A DNA stretch of 64,000 bases from Oegoconia quadripuncta (Eukaryota; Arthropoda; Insecta; Lepidoptera; Autostichidae). The translations under genes and the position numbers were made by a program. The first letter of the stretch is position 1, and each line of letters begins with the position of its first letter. Where the stretch lies: assembly GCA_949316235.1 (NCBI GenBank), contig OX438749.1, positions 17,004,414 to 17,068,413 on the forward strand. Direction: 5' to 3'. Below the pieces are notes generated by a model that ran no database searches, was not told where the DNA came from, and saw only the letters and a list, made by a program, of their open reading frames with translations. This document shows positions 23,711 through 36,500 of this stretch, in pieces.

Positions 23711-24533
23711 TACAGGGTGAATTTGAATTCGTGTAATTCCCATTAACTGATGACGCCACTCTTGATTACTAACAACTTCCACTAGGAACCATAACCGAAT
23801 TCGATAAAAAGAACGAATATCCGTACAAAGTAAACCATTCTGAAACCACCTTTAGTATCTATATAAGTCCAACAATTTGCGGTCGGTGACTCCATCATGA
23901 TAACGAACAAATTTCCAATAGGAATGATTACTAGTGGAAATTTCCTAGGAATGGTTCCTAGTGGGAATTTGTTCCGAATTCAGGCGAAAACTGTTGGACT
24001 TCCATATTAAAGGTGGTTTCAGAATGGTTTTTTTTTTAATTTTTTTTTTAGGGTTAAACTTAACTAGGTTGAGAATGCCCCAATTAGAGACTTGGTCTAG
24101 TGAGGTCTCGATTTCAGACACAAGCTTGTCCCGACACTCATCAACGTGCGCCCGAGAAAGATTAGCACGGCCGGCATATAAGGCATCACCCGTACTGTCA
24201 TCCGCATAACAATGGAAGTCACTGGTTTGTAACATATCATTGATATGTAGAAGAAACAGGGTGGGGGATAGTACGCAGCCTTGCGGGATTCCAGCGTTCA
24301 CGGGTTTTAAATCAAAGCAAGAACCGTCGACAACGACTTTAATGCTACGATCCGTGAGAAAGCTGGCAATCCATTTGCAAAAATTATCGGGCAGCCCAAA
24401 GGAATGGTTTACTTTGTATGGGTAATCGAAAACTTTTTGATTGAACTCGGCTATGGTTCGTAGTGGAAAGTGTGTAATCAGGAGTGGAGTCACCGGTAAA
24501 CAGGTACTACACGAATTAAATTTCACCCTGTAT
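23711..24533. mobile_element. palindromic TIR element interrupted by a LINE insertion
   Basis: The left end TACAGGGTGAATTTGAATTC and the right end (reverse complement TACAGGGTGAAATTTAATTC) are inverted repeats. Similarity continues inward for more than 120 nt: CCACTAGGAACCATAACCGA on the left, CCACTACGAACCATAGCCGA on the right arm read inward, then TACAAAGTAAACCATTC in both. Removing the LINE insert (24031-24401) leaves an element of about 440 nt. Target duplication is unclear. Confidence 0.8.
24031..24401 (-). pseudogene. Jockey-type LINE reverse transcriptase fragment inserted in the TIR element
   Basis: The minus strand encodes the middle of a reverse transcriptase: WIASFLTDRSIKVVVDG, then AGIPQGCVLSPTLFLLHIND and the catalytic-site block YADDST, ending NLVKFNPKK. 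It breaks off exactly where Jockey-group elements continue, and an A-rich tail follows. A 9-bp direct repeat (GAATGGTTT on the plus strand) flanks it at 24022-24030 and 24402-24410. The surrounding 193-residue frame is a chimera of insert and host element. Confidence 0.85.
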
Positions 24534-24539
24534 GCTGCA

Positions 24540-26130
24540 TGTTTATCATGCCCATTCTTGCATAATTCTTATTAACTTTTTTATTTACTACCCCTTGCTT
24601 CTCGTTCACATATTTCTAATTTGTAATAAAGTATAATTTTTGTATTCTATTTACTTGATTATTTGTAGGTATCATGGACCATTATTCTATTGTCTAATCC
24701 TACATGGATACAGAGATCATTTTTGAATTAAGATATCACTGGAAGTTTATCACATTTTGTTACTCTCTAGGTAATAGTGAACATTACAATAATAGGACAA
24801 TGAACATAAGGAATTATTAAACAAATAAAAAAAAACTAGGTTCATCTCATCACGCTTTATGATACTCTTAAATTATTATATATATCTTTACAAAAATGTC
24901 TAATAAAAATAATTATTGAAAAAATTTATAAAAATGGAAGACTTATCAAAAGTTAGTCGATATTCAAACATGACTGTTTTATATTCTGTGTAAAAATACT
25001 CAAATACTAACGTTAGGGCTCTAATAGTCTCCCAGTAAAACAGCTGTGACATATACAAGGTTATTTATTATATACTTGAAACCTGAAATTAGTTTGGTCA
25101 GAAACACGCATAAAATAAAAATATGGGGTGTATAAAAATGCCTGCTATAAAAATATGGGGTTATACTTTTCCTTAATTATTTATCTAAATAAGGAATAAT
25201 AAACACCCTACAAGCGAAAACATAACAGTAACTGAACTCGCAACAATTCTTTATTTTTATTTTATTTTTTCTAGCCATATTGATTACAAAATATATTATC
25301 TAATTGGGGTTTATCGGCTTTTTGATATAAGTACTATATTAATTATATGATAATATACAAAATATAACCTTGTATTGTTAAGAGAAAATCTTAACTAACC
25401 CTAAAAAGGCTACTACTCATACTCTATGACCACCTCTTGACATGAAAATGCTATGGTTTGGATGTTTAATGAATGTAATTACATTTATAATTATGCGTAT
25501 ACAGTCTTGTAATTATTGCAACACCTCGCAATACTAAGGAAGAAACTCAAAAAGGACTAGTATCCAGAGCTGTCAAAACCCTATGCAACAATTTAAAAAA
25601 TTCGAGAACATACACATTTACAATACATACCTAGTGATTTATTTAATATAATTAACTTAATTACCGACTTTGCTTTCACTTATATTTGTCCGAAAATTAA
25701 AAAAAGACAACCAAGTGCCTCGCAGGTGCCGTACCGTTATACGACGTAAAGAAAAGTAAGCTTTTAATAGATCCCATTTAAAATATTTACACTCTATTTT
25801 TCTTTAGTGTTATTTAATATAGTAGTGAGTGGCCGAAGAAAAATACTGTAACCATATCTTAGACAATTACAAGTCCTGTCTAGTGTAGAGCACAGAAGAT
25901 CCCTAAAAATAGTAATAATAACAATAATAAGTTATTTTGTTAAATAAATAGATAACATGTTTATTAGCATATATAATTTGTTGATAATAAACATTAAATA
26001 AATATAAATAAAACTAACCCTGGTGCCGAATTACAAGGCTTATTTTAGGATTTGTAATGCCATTGGAAACATGCATATATTTTTATTGTATTGATAACCT
26101 GCAGCTTCACCAGCCAACTCGTACTGGATA
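24540..26130. other. gene-free region downstream of the transporter
   Basis: Strongly AT-rich (several AATAATA tracts), no coding signal and no repeat with another copy in the window. Confidence 0.45.
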
Positions 26131-26295
26131 TTATTCACTATGAGCCACAGGGTCTCCACTACTTAACATAGGCTTCTGCAATGATTTCCAGAGCGAACAG
26201 TTGGAAGCAGTCTGCATACAGCGTTTATCCGCGATGCTTCGCTGCGTATCTCGGTGCTGCGTAATCTTCACTGAAGAACTTTAATGTCCCACCGG
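26130..26295 (-). repeat. decayed LINE 3' end
   Basis: CTTAACATAGGCTTCTGCAA and TTTCCAGAGCGAACAGTTGG parallel the 2.93-kb block (CTGAACATAGACCTTCGCCA, TTTCCGGAGCGACCGGTAG). Confidence 0.45.
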
Positions 26296-26821
26296 CCATC
26301 AGTTGTTTGACATAGATATTATTACTTTTGTATTATTTTGTTTTTAATAATATGTCTCTTGGTTTTCTCGTCTGTCATAAAGAGCTTCAGCATTGACTCC
26401 TCAGGCTTTCTTCGGTTTAGTACAGTGTGAGGTCCTACAGAACACGTTACACCTATTTCACATAAGTCCTTCGAGATGAATTAGAATTATACATTTTAAC
26501 GTAAATATAAATCTTAACATTGAAATTCATTAGGCTTTCCTGAGAAATGAGGTCTTAATATAAGTCGACAACAAACTGTTCTTATAAGTATCCCGTTGTT
26601 ATATTTTGGGGTACAGAAAAAACCACAGTTGCCAAAGCCACATACATCCACTAACCTTATACCTATCTTAATTCTTTTTTTATGCTTGCTCAGGCGCACC
26701 TCATAGGTGACAGCTGAAAATCAGTGCTTGCTCATCTTAGGCTCCTTTGAATGCACTGAGCTGGGACCTCGTTTCATGTCTATTGCACACTTGCACACAT
26801 CCTGATGAATCAGAAGTTTTT

Positions 26822-26827
26822 TTTATT
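26822..26827 (-). promoter_or_regulatory. candidate polyadenylation signal of the transporter gene
   Basis: AATAAA on the minus strand, about 125 nt downstream of the TAA stop at 26951. It is the nearest canonical hexamer in the right orientation. No transcript evidence is available. Confidence 0.45.
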
Positions 26828-26950
26828 AAATGATTGTCTTTGTTTGTGTATTGTTAACGTGTTTGTAAATTATTGACTTGTTCCTTTGTTTTCTTGTATG
26901 TGTGACAGTTTGTGCAATAAACTTTTTATCTGTTTATCATTAGTTCCTGT

Positions 26951-27531
26951 TTATAATAACTTATTTCCTTCACTAATTATTTCTTTTAATTCTTTACTCT
27001 CGCCTACTTCGATAGGATCGACTTGATTAATCTTCTTAACTTCTTGATCATCATAAAATTCGCCTTGTAGTTGAACCTGTATTTCCCTTAAACTTTTCCC
27101 TTTAGTTTCAGGTACTATAAGGTAACAAAAAACTGAGCCACCAACTGCTACCGCCGCGAATATCCAGAAAACTCCACAGAGGCCAGTAAGATCCTTAACT
27201 ACCTGGTATGATCTTGTTACACCGAAGTTTATCAATCCACCGTATATACTTAGCCAAGTCATAGCGACAAATTTCACGTTTAAAGGGAAAATCTCAGCTG
27301 GGACCACGGCGATGATGGAGTTGAAGCCCAATGTTGAGATAATGTTGGAGAAGATGAGACCAATGAATGTGATCAATGCAAACCGACTTAGTACCTCGTG
27401 GTCGATCTGTATGACTTCTAATAGGAAAAAGTAAATGCCGACTGTAGCTAGAGATATTCCAGTACCCAAGTACGAGTAGATGAGTAATGGCCGACGACCG
27501 ACTCTGTCTGCTATTATTGAAGACATGACAC
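26951..27531 (-). CDS. Tret1-like transporter, terminal exon 8 (residues 302-494 and stop)
   Basis: 581 nt including the TAA stop; acceptor TTTCAG ends at 27532. It encodes DRVGRRP, helices 9-12, AEIFP, PETKG and an acidic, hydrophilic C-terminal tail of about 50 residues. The helix 10 GPxPW motif is absent (GFNSIIAVVPAEIFP). This is the largest exon and the clearest single piece of coding sequence in the window. Confidence 0.96.
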
Positions 27532-30500
27532 CTGAAAAATTGAAAATAAAATTATAGGGCAGATAAGATATTATAAGCTAGAAATAAATTAATCACCAAA
27601 AATTGACAAAACAACTAACATCATGGATCCGATTTTATCTCCACAGTGCATCATCAGATCTTCACCAAATTTAAATAAGACCAACCTTTCAAGTAAAGAA
27701 GGAATTATTGAAATCTGTCAACATTTGTGGAGATATCGCAGGCTTAAAAATTATAACTGAGTTTATCCATCTACGTAGCCAGAACTTTACACCTATTTCT
27801 ATCTAGAAAGCTTTTTAAGAATACAACATACAATGGAAAAAGCTTCTTGCAATCCTGGAGACCAAAAATGTCTTAGTGCCATTATGTTACCTATTCCAAA
27901 ATTATGTTCTAATGGCGATTTATTCCTTTGCCCTCCAAATATTACAGAAGCACATAAGCAATCATGGGTCATTTAAGTAGATGGACAATCAGTTTATTTT
28001 GATGGGATTCTGGAAACTTCTGTATTATGCGGAATAGAAAACACAAGCACGAGGGAACTGCTTCCATTCGACTAAACAGCATAAGTGGCTCAATGTAAAC
28101 AACATCTTTAAGTACTCGGTTAGGTTGGTGGTAGGGCATTTTAATGTCCGCCTGGCTAGCTACCACCATCTTATCTAAATCTGCCGCCATGCAGCAATGT
28201 TAATGGCATTGTTGTGTTCCGGTTGTCAGAGATAAGATAGCCAGTCCTCCAAATGTGTTGGGGTTTCCGGGTCAGTAAGCTTCCACCTTCGACCTCATCT
28301 TCACTTAACATCAGGTGTGATTGAGGTCTAGTATCAACCCGTTGTCCATTAAAAAAAAAGTGGTTACACTAGCGATTCTTCTGTAGATGTACCATGGTCA
28401 CTTGAGATATAATATAGAACTAGAAAAACAACTAAAACACTCACCAACAATAAACCTGACGGCACCAAATATTACAAACGCAGTAGATAGTTTCATATTA
28501 GTTTTGCTTTCGTCCATTATTACGCCCAGGTACTGCTGTATTATTAGCTGTCCAGTCATTATTTGAGTCAATTTCAGTCCTGAAAAACTTATTTAGATTA
28601 GATTTTTAAATTTTTCAAAGGAATCTCTAAAGTTCGGACCCGGAAAATAAATTGCAGTCTGTTTTCACATATGAAGATTTATAGAATTTTAAAAATATTG
28701 TGGGCAAACCTTTACATAGTAAGTACTACAATCAGTTTGAAGGAAGGTATTTGTGTTTTTAAAAACAAAAGACAAGGTTCGGGCGATTTAAAAATTGGGC
28801 TCCAAAGCATTCGTATTTGCAGGAAACAGAATCAAAGTCAATTTATCTTCATTTTATATTAAAAGTACCAAATGAGTGATCATTTGGTACTAAGATCGCC
28901 TTCTAAAGGAATAACTTGTTATTATGTCGGCCACGGCCTTTATTATATCTATTTGATGTGGACTACTGATATTTGATTTACCTAATTTAAAAAATGGTAG
29001 TCCAAATACAGACGTGACCTTTAAAAACTAAGATCTTGGGGTTCGATTTAAAGGTATTGTGTGGGATGTCATTATATGAAAGCTTATCGAAGCATTATTT
29101 CTGTAATATAACAGAATTATATCGTACTTCGTGTAACGTTTCTTTAACAATCTTTTCGAAATAAAGCATGACGTTTGGAAATAGGGTGTGCATTGAAGGA
29201 AAATTAATTGGATATATACAGTGTTTCTACATCCAAAACACGGATAGTATACGAAATACGTTGCTTGAGAACCGAGTCGTACTTGGCTGGTGTTTCTATG
29301 ATAAATAACTAGCATTATGACAAGAAACTTGGGCTGGCACGGGTGACCCGGTGACCGAGACAACCGTATCTACTTATCAAATGAAGTTTAGAGCATAGTG
29401 TCGCCATCTCACGAATACAAGTTACATTCAATGGTACCCTTTCGCTTGCTTCCCCACGCTTCAGTATTGTCGTAAGAGCACTGTTATAAGTACGACGCTC
29501 AAATAATAGAGGGCGTGACGGTTCAACAAGGAATCGTCTCGTATTAATGTTAGAAATACAAAAAATATTTTGAAAATTCATCACATATTCCAAGTATACT
29601 AATCAACTGTTTAAAAGTTGAGAGGGTTTATCCCACACGATATTTCATACAAACTTTCAAGTCCAAATTTTTCGAAACGAATAAATCGATTCTAATAAAA
29701 CTTTGTACGCTTAAAGCACATACATCTAAAAAGTTAGTATAAAGAATATTACCGACAAAGAGAATTTTATCTAAGTGAGTGAGATTTTAAGTTTTCCATA
29801 GTAACAGAAAAAATGCAATAGGTATATTTTTTAAATTCGATATTTTGAAAATGTTTTCTATTAACTTTTTAAATATGTATCCCGCTCATACATGTAGAGT
29901 TTCATTAAAATCGGTTTATTCATTTCGATAAATTTGGACTTAAAAGTTATATAAAGAATAAACGCTCTTAAATATCTTCGAAACAGCTGAGCCTATTTCC
30001 TTCAAACATGCAAACATCTTTTGAAAATAAAAACTGAACACATACACACACGTCAAACACATAACACCCGTCGTTTTTCGTCGGGGGTTTAAAGTACAGA
30101 TTTAAAACGAAGAGAATATTAAGATGGTTCTTTTTACACATATTATCTTTGATAATTATGTGAACCGATTCTGGAGACGTACCATGTGACAATTGTTGCG
30201 TTCGATAGCTAAAAGTGCCACGTAAGCGCCCTAGAAGTACGGATAAGAGGATAAATGTCTGTTGGATAGACGTATCGAGTTACCATAATTTACTTCTAGG
30301 GCGCTTATGTTGCACCACAATTAGCGATTGGACGCAAGCGAGCTAAACAGCAAATTGTTAGCGATCGAACGCAATTTTTTTTTACGTGGTACAATCAACT
30401 GCAGAGAAACACGACCCCTCGTACATACAGTCATCCGTGAAGTCTGCTGACTGTACATAGTTTGTCTACTTATTTACTAAACTACTTTACTATAACTAAC

Positions 30501-33500
30501 TAAATTGAAACGTTTAATTGAGAAAATATTACTAATTACCAACACAGATGACAATCGCCTTTCTATATTGTTTACCGGTGAACAGTTCCTTGGTCGTACT
30601 GGACCGTCTCATATCTTTTCTCACGTCTGCTTGCATTTGCAGAAGTTCATCTTCCAACAGCTGTAAAAAAACAGGGTGAAATATTAAGGACTTTTCATTA
30701 CTCATCTCGGAAAGCAGGTCTGAAGTTGCCTAAGGACCGGGTTGAAAGTATTAATTTTCAGCCCTAGGGAGAATCGCTTTCAACTGACAGCTGTCAAATT
30801 AAAAAACTGGTTCTATTTTCAAATGTCTATTGAACCATTCCATTCCATTCCATTGTTCCAACTTTCTCTACTGCTACTCAATTACAACGCGATGTAGAAT
30901 TGTAATAATAACATAAAGTTAAATACTAAATTTAAGAATATATTATTTTAAATGACTTTATTATAATTTAGTTCCAACTATTTCTTTAAAAGAACATAGA
31001 TTTGGGCAATTAAGTTAAAGAGAATTTTTACACAACGTATCATAATTATGGAATAGATTAAAATTAAAGAATATCAAGTAGGTAGCCTTCTTGGTAGAAA
31101 CTCCAAATTGTCTAATCAAGATTGAGGGGGTTTAGTATAAGGGGTAGAACCCCTAGTCTTTGTCTCTAGTTCGAGTCACATCTCTCGCAGTAATGAGTGT
31201 TTACATTTACAGTATGTAAAATCTTGTACTTTATTAACCATCAAGTACGCCCAATACTAATTGCATAGTGTGGAACTGGACGGCGTTGTGTCTATGTTCA
31301 AAGATATTTATATATTTATTTTACAGATCTTTTGACACAGGTTCATCTGACATTACCTTTTCATCTTTATGTCGCTGTAATCGCACCAACACCTTTCTAG
31401 CAGCATCAGTTCTTCCTTCTTTCAAATAATAGTACGGCGTCTCCGGGATCCACCAACAAGACAGCAGGTAGACCACAGGCGTCACCAGGAGCATGTAGTT
31501 CAAGGTCTCATAAGACACAAAAGGGCCTATGGTCATCATTAGGAGGTTCCCGAAGTTGAACATGAACCTGGTTATCAAAGAGAGAGTACCTCTAATCTCT
31601 TTATCTGCTATTTCTGCTAAATATATGCCTACAACCTGAAAAGAGGGTAACCAGAAGTTTTTCTTGGTTGGTCGGATACTCCCATAATCGTTTGTTTACA
31701 TATCAACAAAGATTATCGGTTTACAGAATTTACAAATAGAGATGATAATTTATTTTCATGTTCTATTGATAGAACAACTTTATACACTGATTTTTTCTCG
31801 CGACTTCGTCCGCATGGCGCTTAGGTAAATCTAATGTTTGTCACGGTAAAACAAGAAAGTAAAAACAACTATCTAGTACTAACTAAGATACCGCTACTAC
31901 CATCTAGAATTTTTTCTAGAACTATTCCTTTCGAATGGCTTTATTATAAAGAGTTCGTTGTTTTTAGAAGCAATTATAAAAATGTGTTTTTTTTTATTTC
32001 CACGTTGACTCTTCATACCAATTTTCGTTTTTCTAGAGTCTTTGTTTGAAATATTTCCCCTTCTTCAGCCTTAGGAATGGAAATTCTCTCAATCCGATCT
32101 TAGTACGCCTCTATGTTTTATGCTTGACTTGTTTCACAAAACCAAAGGGCTACCCTTGCCAAATTTCATCAACAAGAATCCACGTGTTTCCGGGCTATGC
32201 GATGAACTCTGGATCAGTCAGGACATCGTTTTTTATTAATTTAAGCAACCATAATTTAACAATTTGAAAATCTCTGAAGCTAAGTAACTGACAGAACTAA
32301 TTGGAAAAGGATAGATAAATACATATTTCTGCGGCGAGACTGAGATGACAATAATAATCCGATTTGATTGTCCTGTTTTAACAGTAGACCATATAATAAG
32401 ACATAATCAACTATGACAACGCTTCCTTTCATCGAAGCCTTCTATCGGGTTACTATTCGAATTTTAAGAAATTTCGTCACAATTACTATAGTATTGTAAC
32501 TTTTAAATCGAAAATAGAACATGTTTATACTTACTGTAGTCATCATGCCATTACCACATCCCCATAGGAACCTCGACAAATACAATAGCCATGGCTTCAA
32601 GGCGAACGCGACGATTATCTGGAAAATTACACCATGGAACTAAGTACAATAAAATGATCACTATTATATTTTATATGTGCGACAATATATGACTGAGGTG
32701 TTTTGTGCTAGATGACATTGCTCGTTTACCCGGCTGCGCCACAGTGTAAAGACGGGGTTATGTTTTTCACAGGCATCCTGGGTATGTACTTATATACTTA
32801 TATGGGATACATTGCACCCCGAAAGCATCCCAACAGATGGATTGATTTTGAGTGCCACGTCACTGAATAAGTATTTCAAGATCAAGATAATGGTTCCTAG
32901 ACTAAATACAATGCAATGCAAATACTCTTTATTGTACTAACTTATTTATTATTATACACATACAGACAGTTTTTTTTATGCACAACGGGTTGGTACTTGA
33001 CCTCAATCACACCTGATGTTAAGTGAAGATGAGGTCGAAGGTGGACCCGGAAACCCCAACACATTTGGAGGACTGGCTATCTTATCTGTGACAAGCGGAA
33101 CACAACAATGCTATTAACATTGCTGCTTGGCGGCAGATTTAGATAAGATGGTGGTAGCTAGCCAGGCGGACATTTAAAATGCCCTACCACCAACCAAACC
33201 CAGTACTAAATATGTACCCCGCTGGGGATTAACGGAGGCGGTAAGATTCAATCTGAAAGTTGTTTTCTATATTTTTATTTCGCTTTTTAAGCAGTCGGGT
33301 TTTTCGTTTATATGTTTTTAATTTACTCTTTATTTAAACACTTATATGTTATATGAATGACATTTTCCCCAACGCAAGGCCGGTCATGCATTTATGTATC
33401 TTAGGTACTATAGGTACATTCATTATTTTCAATCTAAGTATTACTCATATTTTGATGTCGGCAATGAATAATGATAGCTCTAGTACAATCTGTGAAGTGT

Positions 33501-36500
33501 GAATGTGATTCATTCCAGTCATAATATTATTATACAGGATGAATCTGAAATCGTGAAATTCCCTGAAACCACTTACGCCCGACCTACTCCACAACTAGGT
33601 ACTTAAGTTGGGCTCATTAAAAAGGGTCGGGTGGCGATTCACACCACAAACGGTTCGCACCGCGGTGCGAAACGACCCATTCAATTTTTGAAGAGCCCCT
33701 TTCGCACCGGTGGTGTGAATCGCCACCTGCAAATTTTGAATGGGTCGTTTCGCACCACAAGGTAAATGACCTTTGATTCGGAAGTTGATTCTGTTTCGGA
33801 CTCATAATAAAATATTTCACCTAGGTAAATAGAAAAGTAGTAAGTAAAATGTATAAATCATTTTTTTAACATAATAGATTGCTTTACTTTTATTATTATA
33901 AAGAAGTAAATATACTCGACATTAAAAATATTTTTTTTACTAAAAAATAAGCTTCTATGTATACTGGCTAGACTGGAGAATTACTACAATATAACCACAA
34001 AATAAATACAAAGTATTATTTATGATTATTTGTGATTATTTTAAGATTATCTATTTAGCCCCCAAAGATTAGTTTAAGTTTCATCATCATCATCTGATTT
34101 AAGAGCCATGCTCTTGTTGGTGGAGATTTTTCCATATCTCTCTGCTCTCCGCCTTCCTCTTGACGTCCTGATACAACACGACGTTCAACTTCTCTTTTGT
34201 TTGCTGCATGTAGCTTATTCTCGGTCTTCCTCTTTTTCTTTTCCCGTTTAAGTTTACATGACTTTTATTACTTGATTTTTACAATTATTTAAAAATGTTA
34301 TTTATGATTGTTCCAAGATTATCTATTTAGTATTTCTTAATTTGGTAATCAATCTTTGAAAAAGAAACTGGTAATAGTGTCCGTGATATGATAACAAACA
34401 ACTTTCCCATACAAACATAGGTCGAAATGTGGAAAAAATTTTTGGATTTCCCATACTAAGTTGTGTCACGTGACCGGACACTTTGTATTGGAAGACCACT
34501 ATATCTATAAAAAAAAGCTGGTGATAGTGGCCTTCCAATACAAAGTAAATCCAATAAAAGAAATACTAAATAGATAATCTTGGAACAATCATAAATAACA
34601 TTTTTAAATAATTGTAAAAATCAAGTAATAAAAGTCATGTAAACTTAAACGGGAAAAGAAAAAGAGGAAGACCGAGAATAAGCTACATGCAGCAAACAAA
34701 AGAGAAGTTGAACGTCGTGTTGTATCAGGAGGTCAAGAGGAAGGCGGAGAGCAGAGAGATATGGAAAAATCTCCACCAACAAGAGCATGGCTCTTAAATC
34801 AGATGATGATGATGAAACTTAAACTAATATTTGGGGGCTAAATAGATAAATCTTTGTAGGCTAAATAGATAATCTTAAAATAATCACAAATAATCATAAA
34901 TAATACTTTGTATTTATTTTGTGGTTATATTGTAGTAATTCTCTAGTCTAGGCAGTATATAATAGAAGCTTATTTTTTAGTAAAAAAAATATTTATAACG
35001 TTGAGTATATTTACTTCTTTATAATAATAAAAGTAAAGCAATCTATTATGTTAAAAAAATGATTTATACATTTTTACTTACTACTTTTCTATTTACCTAG
35101 GTGAAATATTTTATTATGAGTCCGAAACAGAATCAACTTCCGAATCAAAGGTCATTTACCTTGTGGTGCGAATCGACCCATTCAAAATTTGCAGGTGGCG
35201 ATTCACACCACCGGTGCGAAAGGGGCTCTTCAAAAATTGAATGGGTCGTTTCGCACCGCGGTGCGAACCGTTTGTGGTGTGAATCGCCACCCGACCCATT
35301 AAAAATGTCATGCTGTCACTTTTATTTCGTTTATATTCAAAGCGACAATGATTTGAAAGAATCGTTAACTTTAAGAAGAGTTTTAGTATTCCGAGTGACT
35401 GAAAACAGCCTTAACTGAATATTCAACGTGCCCTCCGAAGCTCGGATACACTTGTATTGATATACCAGTAGAGGTCATCCATGCAAGGAATAACCGCGCC
35501 AAACATTACTTAACTTCAGTAATCGAAAACTAATAACTGCTGATATATAGATAACCCTGCATGGAATTGTTGTTTATTAGAAATAAATAAGTAGGTACCC
35601 ATAATAATTTAATTTGCAATTGTTAATTTGCAATTAATAAGTAAGTAGTTAGCTGATCTCAAAAACATCTAAATCCGAGACATTCGCTTACAAGTACCAC
35701 CTTGTTTACAATTAGTTTACCCATTTAACTCATGCCATGGTTCACTATCGATGAATCATGCACTAAGTGATGTAGATAAGGGCACGATAAAACTAGTAAG
35801 TTGACTGAAAAATCTGTGCCTAAATATTATAATATACTGATACCTAAGTTTGGGGCCGCGAGGGGGATTGGTACCTAAAATCAACATTCTTTAGATCAAC
35901 TTTCATTATATCAATTTCATCAATTGATTTTAGGTACCAATCCTCCCCGAGGTGGAACATGGCCATACCCACTCCTATTCTTCTTATTAGCATAAGGCTA
36001 TTGATGATATGTATGTAAAACCCTTACAGTACAGTCTGCGTCATAGTGATTCATTGGCTAAGGGTAGTGTGATGCCTATTCAAGCTAAACCAACCGTAGT
36101 TCTCTGAATTGACCGCTGTCTAGACTATAATTTTAGGTAACTGCGGTTGGTGCAACTTAAATAGCCAGCACACTACTATTAATCATATAAACTAGCCCTG
36201 TATGATTAATTATGGAGCCTTCACTGTTCTGAATTTAATATCCTGCCCTGCTCGCACTTAATCGTCATTTTTTATTTATTAAACTATTTATCCGCGGTTT
36301 CGTCCACGTACGATCTCTTTATATTTATTTTATTTATTTACCCACCCATTAACACAATGAAAAGACTCGCGTAATTTCGTTTACATGTGTAATTTGTTTA
36401 TCCCACGGGAACTACTCACTTTATCGGAATAAAAAATCCTATATTCTATACGAGGCCATATTCTACATGTGTACAAAATTTTATCTAAATCCGAAAATTA

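Larger units (their letters stand above)
33624..35297. mobile_element. 1.67-kb foldback element with ~715-740-bp arms (intron 3)
   Basis: Left arm 33624-34337 and right arm 34559-35297 are inverted copies with few differences (one is CTTGACGTCC versus CTTGACCTCC). Termini GGGTCGGGTGGCGATTCACA / its complement. ATTAAAAA flanks both sides (33616-33623, 35298-35305), an 8-bp target duplication (9 if a shared C is counted). Sub-terminal GCGATTCACACC / GGTGTGAATCGC repeats occur within each arm. The ~220-nt centre has its own inverted repeat (GATAGTGGCCTTCCAATACA). Each arm carries a LINE coding fragment. Confidence 0.88.

Noticed and set aside
23945..24526. 193-residue frame as a single reverse-transcriptase gene
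   Set aside because: Its N-terminal ~40 residues come from the inverted-repeat arm and its C-terminus from an A-rich tail plus the other side of the target; only the middle is RT.
31321..31356. Longer exon 5 reading through VMSDEPVSKDL to a stop at 31321
   Set aside because: It would truncate the transporter after helix 6; the GTAATG donor at 31356 keeps phase 0 and joins perfectly to the next exon.
33617..35418. Pair of matching open frames (MKYFIMSPKQNQ...) in opposite orientation at 33617-33820 and 35101-35418
   Set aside because: They are the mirrored sub-terminal parts of the foldback element; the frame is made of its short GCGATTCACACC-type repeats, not a protein family.
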